DNA of 64,000 nt, from assembly GCA_029204225.1 (NCBI GenBank), contig CM055109.1, positions 46,843,895 to 46,907,894 of the forward strand, given 5' to 3'. The DNA comes from Diphasiastrum complanatum. Lineage: Eukaryota > Streptophyta > Lycopodiopsida > Lycopodiales > Lycopodiaceae. Shown piece after piece: positions 33,760 to 45,900 of this stretch. Within the stretch, counting starts at the first letter, position 1. Each line of letters starts with the position of its first letter. The position numbers were made by a program, and so were the translations under genes. The notes under the pieces were generated by a model, which was not told where the DNA came from, ran no database searches, and worked only from the letters and a program-made list of their open reading frames with translations.

Positions 33760-36688
33760 CTACAAGCAAACCAACCACATCTGTGAAAATCACTTCACTT
33801 TAACCAGTTCTTCCAATTTCACAACCATGACAATTCATCAAAAGAACTCCAAAGCAAGCAAAAGCTCTATGCATCAATGCCCAGTAAAGTCTATATAAAA
33901 ACATGACACAGAAATCTGTACTCCACAGAAAGTTATCAGACCTGCGCTAGTCCACTCAAACAAATTCATAATATCAATGTAAAACACTGCTTTAATGTGT
34001 TGAGTTTAACGGTTTTCATAGGTTTGTGTTGCAAATCTTCAAGGGATACAATTTTAATATTGAGAGAGTGTGAGGCCCTGTATTCATAATTCAGGAACAA
34101 CCTTTCCACTTGAAATAAAGAGCAATGACCTACTTCCAAAGAAAGCCGTAACAATTTGCAAAATGTAATACAAAGGTGATGCAATCATATGCCTGTCAGC
34201 TTACAGTGGCAGCATTTAAAAATGTAGCTTGGATATTAAGCATCACTGGATATATGGCTGGGAGCTTTTGTTTAAACTTAATCAATTAACACATTTTCGT
34301 ATGGCGTCTAAACTTGTTCATGGACTTATTATGGATCATCGTGGTCAAAACAACCTTAAAGAAACCCAATAGCAAGGTGGAAAAAGTAAAGATACCAATA
34401 ACTTCACACAGTGATATTCAAAATCTTAACATCATAGGTTATGGAGTTCAAACTGCCACTGCGCAGCACTTTACCTACAAATACTTCTGTCAATCATAGC
34501 GGCTTGCGTCTTCTATAGCAATAGTCATACATCAGGATTTTGAGCAAGCTGTTACTGATCCAATAATGTAGACCCTTGGAAGTTGCCCATTATAGTTCGC
34601 TCTGAAATATTTAGCTCACAAGCAGGGTTGCTATTTCAGTTCACATCCCAATCAACAAATCCAACCTGCTGTACCTGCTTGTTTGTAGCTCAGTGTCACC
34701 ATAGTCGGAGTTGAAAAGCCAAAGCACCAGCCTTTTTGCCTCCAATCATACAAATGCTGTCAGTTTTGTTTCCTTAAGCTAATTAGTACCTCCTGATTTT
34801 CATACATGAAGACTAGTTTGGCAGGCTGGAAGGAAATGCCGTCATGACTTTTGCCGGCTTGTTTCCTAAAACAAATTTCAAAATTCCGCTTCTATTACAG
34901 TACAGGCTCCAATAGTAGCACCTGTCACAGCACTTTGAGCCTTTCTCTTAAAGAAGACCATCTATGACTGTTTGTCAGGCTTGTGAAATGCAAATGACTT
35001 GTAAATCTCAGAGGTACAAGGTGACATTCTCGCTTCGGGGACAGTTCATCTACAAAATAATCTCCGTAGTACCTTCCAGGGTATCAGGCATCTCCTGCTA
35101 AAACTGTTGCTTTCTGTTACAAAATCATAACATCGTCTTTCACCTTATGAGTTGCAATTGGTTAATTTATCTTTGGAAAGGAATAGGCAAATAACCATGA
35201 CTACGATGTGTTTTTATCTTATACAAAATAGGATGATAAATACCAAGCTTACACGTATTTTACCTTAGCATTTCGATAAAGGCAATCAGTAGACCATATT
35301 TTGAAGGTAAATAGAAAGGCATACAAGAGGCATTTATAAAAAGGTTCTTAAATATATTGGGATTGCTACGGGAGCTTCATCTGAAATAATCAACAGATGA
35401 AACCGCAGCAGTTAACATCTTGATTATCAACTCTAGTATGTAGCCAAGGTTCTAAGCAGACCAACTTTGAGTCCTATTTGCAATAGCCAAGGTGGTAGAC
35501 CAAAGTTCCAGCATAATTCTCTAAGAGCAGTCAATACCAGCTTGGTCTTTGTTCTTTGTCAAGAATAAGATCTTTTGATGTCTTTCAGTCTTGGTATATA
35601 GCCTTTCAAGTTTCCAAAAAATTATATTATATGTTGCATTTTATTTTGGATTTTACTTCCAGAAAGCCTTTGATGGTGCTATGCTTTTCTAATGTTTACA
35701 GATTCAAGTGCAAATGGACATACAAGTGGAAATCACATGAAAATTAATCAACAGAAGCAACTGGAGAAACTAAAAACTGCATAGTGCACATAATATATGG
35801 CAATCACATGAAGATTAATCAACAGAAGCAACTGGAGAAACTGAACACTGCGTAGTGCACATAATATAGCACACATTCTTTGCATAGTTTGGTAGAATGA
35901 CACAAAAGGACAACCACCCAAAAAAATACTTGGCAGGACAAACTTGTGGCCTCAATGAGGACAAAGTGTTTGCCTAATATTTGCAATATGATTTTTTTTA
36001 AATATTCTCATCTACCAAAAGTTTACAAAAACTCCAGAGGGCTTTACTAACTTCATGGTCTCAAAACCCTAGGTTAGTGGAAGACTCGAGAACAGAAACA
36101 TTGTCTCAAGAATACATGCTGCAAGATTTTACAAATTAGATGGAGAGGGTAAGGTGAGTATGAATCAAAACAATGAAAACAGATTGAATCTTATCAGGAC
36201 ACTGAAATTTAAAAGTTAATCAAATATTAAGCTATACAGTTCTGATTTTCACTATGCACAAGCATGATGTGCAACCACCATGCTCCATAGTCACTACTAG
36301 ATCAAAATCAAGTAGACATGAATCAATACTATAGATGTAATATTTTGTGGAAGATTTGAAACCACAAAGCCTAAACAAAGTAAGTAGGGCATAACAAGTA
36401 GAGTAATGGGTTTGAAATAGATTTACAATAGGTCTCAAGAATCCAAAAATGCAGCCCAAACATTAAATTTCCACACACTTTCACACACTCTCAAGCATCC
36501 AAAAGGTGTAGCAAACGATACATTTCCAACATTGCAGCTGGGAGTATAACTAAAATTCTATTCTCTCTTCAAGATACATCAAATCAGAAAGACTTATTGT
36601 AACTATGGAGTGCATAAACGTAGCAGAATATGTAGCATACAGAACACCATTTAACTCAATCTTGCAACATTGATGCTTCATATATTAC
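33760..36688. other. CBL intron 2; mostly unrecognised
   Basis: At 2.9 kb this is the shortest complete intron seen. It holds a 71-bp tandem duplication (separate entry) and no transposon I can recognise. Confidence 0.6.
35731..35872. repeat. Two tandem copies of a 71-bp unit
   Basis: AATCACATGAAAATTAATCA at 35731 recurs at 35802 with one base changed, and similarity continues through AGTGCACATAATATA. The two copies differ at only a few positions, which suggests a recent local duplication. Confidence 0.85.
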
Positions 36689-36771
36689 CTTGTTAATAAG
36701 GCCATCATCAATAACTGCACTGCTGATCTTTTTGAACAGCTCATACAATGCTTCCACCTCACTCACGCTAA
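36689..36771 (-). CDS. CBL: CBL exon 2 (EF-hand 1)
   Basis: The 83-bp exon completes a split Phe codon and then encodes [19 protein letters not shown] and IDDGLINK. This is the atypical first EF-hand of CBL proteins with its longer loop, and [15 protein letters not shown] is characteristic of CBL2/CBL3. The acceptor is GTGTCCAG before TTAGC and the donor is AAG followed by GTAATA. Exit is in phase 0 into exon 3. Confidence 0.95.
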
Positions 36772-37369
36772 CTGGACACATTGGCACAACTGAATATCAG
36801 AGTAGATATGTTTCTATTAAGAAATTGCTCTTTATTCAAGTTCTCTTAATAACTTCTTTTGCTTCAGTCATGCAATAGCCAGATAGTTTCTTGAGATTCA
36901 ATATGTACCAGTCAGAGTCTTTACAGAGTAGCTACATACTGGATGTACTGTGATAAAAACAAGGAACATAAAGGCTATAAAACAGAAATGTAATGCCATA
37001 AACATTAGAAGGAACTTCAAATACCAGTAAAAACATTGGATAAAATTGCCTCCTCTGAAAAGTCCACGATCACAAAATGTTAACAGCATCATCAGGATAA
37101 AAATACACACTTAGGAAAATTTTGGAAGAATTGTCAGACATAGAATGTGCGCCCTAATTTCTTCAGCAAACAATCCATTTTGAAATGACTCAAAATGGTC
37201 TAAGAGTAATATATCTCAAAGGTAAACCCAAGATTCACTTCAGCACATCAATCAGGATTTGATGAAATCTGCTGAAGCATCTTAAAAGAGATTCCAGCAT
37301 AAAATATATATGATCAAGATATCTCCCAGTGCTAGCAAGCTACAAAAAGTGATTAGTTCAAAGTTCAAA
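36772..37369. other. Start of CBL intron 1; nothing recognised
   Basis: This is AT-rich sequence between the exon 2 acceptor and a gypsy fragment. I saw no coding signal. Confidence 0.4.
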
Positions 37370-39330
37370 CTCAACTGGAGACCCATTTATATTTATTGAT
37401 GATTTCTGTGTATATAGTGATATCAAGACACACCTGTAGCAGCTGAAATTAACATTGCAACGGTGTAGAGATACTTGTTTATCCCTTCATCCAGAGAAAT
37501 GTTTTTTCGGAATGAAAGAAGGAATATTACTTGGACACAGGATATCTAACAGAGGAATAGAAGTCGACAAAGATAAAGTCGAGCTTACAAAGAATCTTCA
37601 GATACCAACCAATCCACGTGAACTAAGAGCTTTCTTAGGACATGTCGACTATTATCGGAGATTTATTCAAAATCATGCTTCTATTGTTGCCTCTCTCACT
37701 TATCTACTCAAGAAACAAGTGGAATATTTGTGGACGAATGAACAGCAGAAAGCATTCGAAGAACTTAAGCAAAGGTTGATCAATGCTCCTATTCTGAGAC
37801 CACCCAACTGGGCTATTTTATTTCATAGTTATGTTGATGTTTCTGCATTTGCTATTGGCGTCTGTCTGAGCCAGAAGGACGACCAGAAGAAGGATCATCC
37901 CATTTACTATGCGAGTCGACAGCTCAATGCCTCATAGAAGAATTATTCGGCTACAGAAAGGGAAGCACTTGGCATGATTTTCACTGTTAAGAAATTTCCG
38001 CATTATTTGCTGGGATATGCATTTATTTTTCATGTTGATCACTATGCTCTTAAGTATCTTGTAAATAAACCAGATCTATCCGGACAAATTGCTTGATGGG
38101 TTCTACTTCTGCAGGAATTCACTTATCAAGTAGAACTTCATCAAGGAAAGTATCATACAAATGCTGATTATCTTTCGCGACTCAGCACTGGAAAAATTGA
38201 AGAACCAATTAATGATGATTTTCCAGATGAACATCTATTTGAAATTTCTTCCACAAATTCGTTACATTCTGATATCATTACTTATCTCAAGGGTCAGATA
38301 TATCTGGGTGGTTATGATTTGGAGCAAAAGACAGTTTTTCAACATAAGGTAGCACCTTATACGATTATTAACAATGTTCTGTACAAGCTTGGTGCTGTTC
38401 ATCAGCTACGAAGATGTCTCGAAACAGGTTGTTCAAGCCTTACATTCAGAAGATGCTGGAGGACACTTTGCATTGAAGAATATTGCTAATAAGATATTGA
38501 CTGCCAAATACTGGTGGCCAACCATGTTCAAGGATGTATCAAATTTTATTCGTTCGTGCGATCCATGCCAGAGATCTGGTAAGCCTACCAAAGCAATGAA
38601 TTGGCTGTTGACACCAATCCTGCCTCTTGCACCATTTGAGAAGTGGGGGATTGACTTTGTTGGTCCGATCAAACTTGTGACCCGACATACTAAATGTCGT
38701 TATATTCTAATTGCAACGGATTATGCTACAAAGAACGTTGAAGCAGAGGCGACGAAACGAAACGATGCGAAAACTGTCGCGACGTTCTTATTCAAAAGTA
38801 TACTCACAAGATATGGTTGTCCACTTGAACTAGTAAGTGACCGAGGTACACATTTTCTAAATGACACTATACGGTTGCTGACAACATATTTTCTGATCAA
38901 ACACAGAAAAACTACACCGTATAATCCAAAAGCAAACGGGTTGACAGAAAGAGCTAATGGAATTTTATGTAAGATCCTGAACAAAATTACTATTGCACAT
39001 GCAACGGATTGGGATCAGAAACTACCATCAGTTCTCTGGGCTTATCGTAACACAGAAAAAATTACGACGAAACAAACACCATATTTTCTTACGTATGGTA
39101 TGCATCCTATTTTGCCTATTGAATTTGAGGTGAAAACTCTTTGTATTCAAGCTCAACGAACAGATGAAGACTGTATTAACGAAAGGTTGACCAATATTGA
39201 AGAACTAGCTGAAGCTCGTACAAATTCACATAAATTAACGGATGAAATCTAGGAACAAAAGAAGAAGAAGTATGAAAGTCGTATCAAAAATGTGATCTTA
39301 AAGCTGAGGAACACTGTACAAATCTCACCT
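37370..39330 (+). pseudogene. Gypsy-5 RT, RNase H and integrase fragment
   Basis: The plus strand carries the RT catalytic region FIDDFCVYSD (near 37395), the RT thumb LRAFLGHVDYYRRFI, RNase H (YASRQLNAS, then EREALGMIFTVKKF and FHVDHYALKYLV) and integrase (GGHFALKNIANKILTAKYWW, CDPCQRSGKPTKA, GIDFVGPI, TDYATKNVEA, SDRGTHF, YNPKANGLTERANG). The catalytic D,D,E residues of integrase appear present. Stops at 37935 and 38096 and a frame change near 38360 interrupt it. Gag, protease and both LTRs are missing. Confidence 0.9.
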
Positions 39331-39896
39331 TAAAATTGTAGACATCTAATAGAAAAGGTCATTGATATAAAACAATCCCAACCCATATCAAGCAGATCGT
39401 CTAATAGCTTTCAATTTGGTTTCAAAATCGCAACATGATTGTATATAATCCATTTCTTGAAGGATTTCTCAAAATCCAGGCACACTTTCTCCACTTGGAA
39501 ACAAATGCATTTTGTATGTCAATTTGCACTGCACCACCTAAGGGGAATCAAACTCCAGACCTCAAGTGGGAGGAAAGGAGCCTTCACTAATGGACCACAT
39601 TTTGCAATCTACTTGGAAAACATTGCAGGAACTAAGATAACGAATACAAATGTAAAAACCTTTCCATATCCAGCACAATTTTGTATGGAAGTTATTTGTT
39701 CACATATTTGAAATGGACATTAATGTTGCATGCCCAATTTTTGAGAATTCTCATGACATCAGAATTCCCGAAAAGCTAAACCTGCTTGAGATCAATGACA
39801 GTACAAACCAGAGCAAAGATAGAAGGGCAGAGAGAAGCGGGAAGAGAAGAAAGGATGAATTATCTATGATGGAGTCAGGTGCTGCTCAATGCGAAT
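39331..39896. other. Intron 1 sequence, nothing recognised
   Basis: There are two short open frames (about 90 and 61 codons) without recognisable domains. Confidence 0.4.
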
Positions 39897-40330
39897 GATC
39901 AGAAAAATCCCAAGGTGCCCAATTTGGGACCATGCTCTTATGGACTAGTTAAGCCCTAATCCTTCCCTAACCTGAATTGCTATTTAGACTAATCAGCATA
40001 CCTAAAAATTGGGCCAGTTACCATAAAGGGCATGTCCTTATAGGACCCAGGTACACTAATTTGCCCTAATCTCTAAAAGGCTGAGGGCCTCTAGGTAGTA
40101 TATATGGGGCGGTCATTTAGTCAGTAGCTAGATTATTCATTCTAATGCTTCTCTTCTAATAGGTATTCATGGAGATCTCTTGTCTATGCTTAGCTACTGC
40201 TTGTAGGGCCCTGTTTAGCCAATGATCTTAGGTGATGCTTTTGATCATTCTTTGTACAACTATCATTTGCTGCATTTATGCTTCATTGATGTTAATATAA
40301 GTGATTGTATTCATAACATGGTATCAGAGC
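39897..40330 (+). repeat. LTR with primer-binding site, isolated
   Basis: The sequence ends TTCATAACA at 40318 and is followed at once by TGGTATCAGAGC (40319-40330), a standard junction of a 5' LTR with the initiator tRNA-Met site. The left boundary is uncertain; TGATCAG near 39897 is a candidate. No gag or pol follows, only the C/T-rich tract. Confidence 0.55.
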
Positions 40331-40349
40331 AATTTCTTGTCATCTGAAA

Positions 40350-40850
40350 AAATAATTCTCCATCATCATCTTCCTCACTCATCGCTGCCCATCATCTTCT
40401 TCCTCTCATCACTGCCCACCACCAGCACTGCAGGTCCTTGACATAGGCCCAGGCATCATTGCACGCCCTCATCGCTGGCTGCCCACCTGCCCGCCCAACT
40501 GCCCAACCATGCCTGAAGAGTCGCCTGTTCACCCTCATTTTTTCCGCATGTCCACCCTGTTACTTGCCTGCCTGCACCTTCCCACCTACCGCCCGCCTGC
40601 CTTTTTTCTGGCTTTTTCTGCCTATCCACCTAGCTGCCTATCTGCCTGTCTTGCCTTGCTCCCCGCCTGCCCGATTTTGGTCTGCCTACCCTTTTTTTGT
40701 TTCCTCCTGCTGCCCCTTTTGCTTGGCCCACTGCCTCCTTTCCGATTTGTTAATATTTATCATGATTTGAATTTTGAGCTTTGTAATTTGTGTTTGAAGC
40801 TTTATCATTTATGGTCCGCTAATGATTATGAAATTGGACTTTGGCAATTT

Positions 40851-40883
<33 letters not shown>
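40350..40883. repeat. C/T-rich low-complexity tract and (AG)n
   Basis: 40390-40745 is strongly pyrimidine-biased, rich in CCTGCC and GCCCACC, and produces spurious open frames. A perfect (AG)n run of about 30 bp occupies 40853-40883. It may be the decayed leader of the LTR element to its left. Confidence 0.7.
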
Positions 40884-40889
<6 letters not shown>

Positions 40890-42200
40890 AGTTATAGTTA
40901 CTAGTATCTATTGTCATCAATCACGTATGTTCAATTGCATAAGTTTTTGCTTGTTGCTCAATGCTACCAGACTACCGGTCTTGACTCTCAAATTTCAATA
41001 CACAAACATGTAGAAAGATCAATGGACATGTCACAAAGTTCGAAAAGAATATTTACTAGTAGTAGTATATAAAGAGTTGTAAATAGTAGTTCAAAACCTG
41101 TTTCTGTAAGAACAGAAAGCCAAACTAGTACTTATAAAAATCACAAAAGAAAAAAAACAGTTTGAACCTATTTCCAATTTGATCCAGATGAAAACTTTGG
41201 CATGAACAACTTCAATTGGTGCAATGAAGATATGTTGATCTTCTTCCTGGTACCATTGGTACTGCTACTTCCCTTATGCCAGTCACTTCAGTTGCCACTA
41301 TAATTCTAGCAATTCCTCTTGGTGCTTTGGTTGCAAATGTTTTCAATGATTTGCTTAGTCCTCACGTGGGCTCACATATGTCCTTGCCAGTGTCTGCTTC
41401 TTGCAGGTCCAGCTGATCGTAGCTCCACATAATATCGCACATCCACCAGTTATGATAATCGCAAAAGGTTACTACTGATAATTCACATCCTCGGAGTCCT
41501 TCAGGGTCCCCACTATAGCTTACATTCCAGCAGTGTTAAGAAGCCTTTCTAGTTCCTATTGATGGTTAGACAGCACTTTCTTATGGCATTCTTGGGCTAT
41601 TAGATTGCCTTGGTGAATTATGGAATCATTCTAGTTTTTAATTTCTTGCAACTAACTCAGATACATTAGCTTTACAGTGGTGTCATGTTGTCTAATGATT
41701 AGAGATACATTTACAGTTGATTTACTATGCTTTGTGGGGTTTTTTGTGTGTGGCTTTTGGAATACTTGTTGGGAAGACTGACGTCCTCCTCTTCAATATC
41801 TCCATTGGTGCATGCATTTTCTTTGTTTTGTCTATATTACGGGTAATTAGAGTATATTTAAGATAGTTTTAATTTAACAATTATTTAAAGTTGGCTATTA
41901 CCAAAGCTATTGCTTGGGGCTTTCTTCGTTGATTTAGCATATCATTGATTAATCTTTTTTGAAGATATTGTGTTGTAGTTTTCTGTCAAGCATTGATCCT
42001 AGTTTTCTTAAATTAGTTCATGTACAAAAGCTTTTTATGATACAAAGAGCTGGAAGCCAAAAAAAACGACCTTAGAATCTCATATGACATGGCTCAACAT
42101 ACAAAATATTGGATATTATCCACACTGACCCTGAAAGTAGCATGTTAGTAAGTAGTAACTTATAATTTGTAACAATTTGTTTAGAATTTGAAACAAATCT
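40884..42200. other. Intron 1 sequence with one unexplained open stretch
   Basis: Mostly unrecognised. The plus strand has an open stretch of about 60 codons at 41228-41413 with a hydrophobic, protein-like composition (ATIILAIPLGALVANVFNDL). I do not recognise it. It may be a captured gene fragment. Confidence 0.35.
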
Positions 42201-42632
42201 AGTAGCTACCAATGTTTTGCAGACCTTTTCGAGAAGCCTTTTCGCAACGAGTTCAAAACACGTTTGAAATGGGGAAGAATCGGCTCTGTCGGGAATGAAA
42301 CAACGAAACATTTTTAGGGTTTTTTTTTGCCTTGGTTTATTCCTAGCCTTTCGTTAAAGGAAAACCAACTGTTGCTTAAGTGTCTAGATAGTGATTATAG
42401 CTCTATACACTGACAATATAACAATTGGTAATCGACACACTTATTCATTATTCTACTATTCCCTACTAAGTTTTAACTAAAGTTTCATATGCCAAACTTT
42501 CACACACACACATGAGGAGTTTTTTTTTTGGCTCTAATTTAAAATTTGTTTCAAACGGTCCATTTGAAACCGACTTTTCGAAAAGGAGTTTAATTGAATG
42601 AAATGTGTTTCAATGAAACATTGGTAGGTACT
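42201..42632. mobile_element. Small non-autonomous DNA transposon (MITE)
   Basis: The ends form an inverted repeat, AGTAGCTACCAATGTTT on the left and AGTACCTACCAATGTTT from the right, 16 of 17 identical. Inside each end are TTTCGAAAAG-like and GAAACG-like motifs in inverted orientation. There is no coding capacity. A clear target duplication was not found. Confidence 0.6.
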
Positions 42633-42655
42633 CATTTATCAATATGGATACAACT

Positions 42656-42987
42656 TACAATTAGGTGTACCAATGATTTATTGTCTCCAATGAACTGATA
42701 AAAACCTGGTGGGGGCAAATCTCAAAATCTCCAAGCGCAAGCCCTACACATACTCCACAATCTGGTCTCTTCGTGACAAACCTCACCAAGAACCTTGTTG
42801 TATCAACAATGTCCTTGGTCAGTATTTTAGCGACGTCCTCGAAAAGGAGGTCTACGCAATGTGCAGCATATGGCGTCCAAAATCTATCGAGGTAGGATTC
42901 TTCAATGAGCCTCCCCATGGCAACACAATTCGCAGCAGCCGATGCAAACATGTACAATGCACAAGATTGGACAAGCAATTCATGAAT
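42656..42987 (-). pseudogene. Remnant of an older hAT transposase
   Basis: The minus strand encodes NCVAMGRLIEE, FWTPYAAHCVDLLFEDVAKI and RFVTKRPDC. This corresponds to the DUF659-side hAT core, where active copies read NCV..G..L and TPCAAH.ID. The remnant is cut at 42987 by the insertion of hAT-1, and its expected upstream half was not recognised beyond 47351. Confidence 0.75.
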
Positions 42988-45900
42988 CATAGAATCCGTG
43001 TACGGTTCACCACGGTTCTGAGAACCGTACAGTGAACCGTACGGTTCTCATGAATTTTTACCAGGAACCGTGGTGAACCGTACAGGTAACCCCAAAATAG
43101 CCCAAAAAAAATGCTTAAAAAATGCCAAAAAAATGCCAGAAAAAGCAGATTGTAGGGACTCCCTAAATAGTAAATAATAATCTAAATAACAACTAAATAA
43201 GGGAGTTTAGATTATTTAGTTCAAAATTCAAATTATTTAATGGCCTTTTTGAGTTTTTGGGGGTGGGCAAAAATAGCCCCAAAAAAGAGGCAAAAAGAAG
43301 GCCAAAAAAGTTGAAAAAATACCCAAATTGTTAAGAGAGAGAGGGAGACCGGGAGAGGGGGAGGCTATCATAGTAAACCATTTCATCAAATCCATCTGGA
43401 AAACAAGTGAGATGCTCTGTATATAATCTCATCATATAGAGCCCGCCACATACGGCTGGGGTCTGACCTCAAAAAAACACAGTGTGAATGGAACAAAAAT
43501 GAACAACATGACAACATCTACAACATGTCCTCAAGATGCCTGTGTGGCATCCGGATCATCAAAATCATCTAACTCATCCTCCTCTGTCACAGCCTAACTG
43601 AAGTCATGTAAAACCTCTCCCTCAATCTGTGTCCCTGACAAAGTGATGCGAGATGCACCTCTGCCAGAGCCACGCCCTCTACCTCTCTGAGAAGACCCCC
43701 AACCAGATCCTGGAGGCCTTCCTGGACGCCTCCGAGCTGGTGCTGTGGAAGCAAATGTAGTAGGAGGTACCGCTGATGCAAGAATGGGTGTGGCACGAGA
43801 TACAGGCACCCTAAATGTAGGTGGAGTGTATGAATACGGTTGTATTGCAGGCTGGGCAAGGACAGCTCCTCGTGGATAGCAACCTGATGGGAGAAGGGGT
43901 CTATGAGTGGAACCCTCTGGCATGGCAGGAGTAGGCCATGGTGCAGCTGCTGTAAGATGAGGCCGAGGCTGTACACCAATCGGAAAAGCCGGTGTAACAT
44001 GACAAGGTGGCCCAGGGAGGCGACGTGCAGGTGCAGGTGGTGGAATGTGAGGGCAGCTGTATAAGTGGATGCAACATTAGCCCTCGGCATGGGTATGGTG
44101 GAATCAGTGGGATCATCAACGCCTAGTAAACAATTTGAAGGCAACACCTCCAAAGGGTCCACAATAGATGCAAGTTTGTCACTCAACCTTGCATTGGTGT
44201 TGCAAAAAACCAGCCGTGTCATCTGTGCAATAGAAAGGCGACTACGCCTTTTCGTGTGGATCAATGAAAATGTGCTCCAGTTGCGCTCACATACACTGGA
44301 GGAACAATCCTATTGACAATCATAAAATTCAAAAAAGCGCATTAATTGATTTCATCCATTTAACACCCATTTTTAATCACATAGAATTTGGTGTGTAAAG
44401 AAATACCTGTGATAGCACTCGCAAGGCCAGCTTTTGTAGGCATGCAGAACCATAGAGGTTCCACCGAGTCACCGCTCTCTCCCGCCTGCTGGGATTCAGC
44501 GCCTCGTGATGGCCAGACACACCAACCTGCCTCTTGAAGGCAATGTACTGTGTCTCAACAACATCTATGTTAGTGAAGTGTCTGGCGGCTCCATCCAAGT
44601 ATCTCAACCAATCCAAACCTAGCTCCATGTCTGATGTCTGCCACTCAGATAGCCACATGGGGTGCAACAGGTGGGCAACAGCGTGAATCGGCCTATGGAA
44701 CCAATTCCACCTGCGCTCCCAGATGTCCCGCAACACCACCATCCTGTTTCACATAGTTAATGACATGTCAACGAATAAATCCGAAGATGTGAAGATTGGA
44801 GCAAACTTATTTCAATTACACTAGACAGATTCCAAAACAACAAATGACTGACATGACCATCAAGTACCATACCTGTCCTCGGAGAAATAATGCTGCTTTA
44901 GAAGCTGTCCAATCTTGTCCATGAACTCGTAGATAAGGTCCATAGTGTTGCCCTCACTGTCAACTAACCGCAGAACATGGTAGAACGAACTCATCACAAA
45001 TGTAATGCTCTCAGCCTGAGGCCAAAAATCCTCGTCAAATACAATCCTCAAAAATCTCAAACCATCAGGCCTACTGGAGAAGGCAGCTCCCTAAATGCAG
45101 CACTAGTGGCCATGTGTCTGAGCTAATGTATGACTCTAATAAGCCTATGCATGACAATCAGGTCAACTGCAAAACGTGTGGGAGCTGGTTTCTTCATATC
45201 AAGTGAACTGAAGGTGCGGAATAGGTCGAGGGCACACCTCTTCCGAGTGATAAATGTCACCACGGCAAGCGCCATATCAGCTATCGTGCGGACCCAGGGC
45301 AAGCGACCAATATCCCCCAGTATAAGATCAATGCTATGTGCAGCACAGGGGGTCCATACAATAGCAGGGTACTGCTGCTGTAGCAAGTGAGACATGTGCA
45401 CGCAATTACTTGCGTTGTCAGTGACAACCTGCACTACGTTGGCAAGGCCAACCTCCTCTATAACCTCACTGATGATATCGAACATAAACTGTCCGTCAAT
45501 GACCCCACCACCTCTACTAGTATCAATGGCCCAATAAAACATAGTGCCCATGCAGGAAGACACCAATATGTTGATCACTTTGGCCGACGGCGGTTGTCAC
45601 TCCAGCCATCAGACATGATCGAGCACCCATAACTCTCCCAGGCCTTCCTAAGAGGCATCATCTCTATGGTGAGCTCCTCCACCCTGGATGTAAGGTGGGT
45701 GGTACGGACAGCCTCAGCCACGGGTGGCCTGAAGCGTGGACCTGCAGCAGCAACTGTAGCTATAGCCCTCTTGAAGGGCTCCGTGTCAACAATGGGAAAT
45801 GGCAAGTTCAGCTCATAGATCATGTTTGCCAAAGCCTGTTGGGCCTCTGCCTCGAGATGGGGCTGGAAAGACTCCCCCATGGACTGATGTCTATACTGGG

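Noticed and set aside
40459-40904. Overlapping open frames rich in Pro, Leu, Cys and Ala.
   Set aside because: They lie in a C/T-rich low-complexity tract, several frames are open at once, and no domain is visible.
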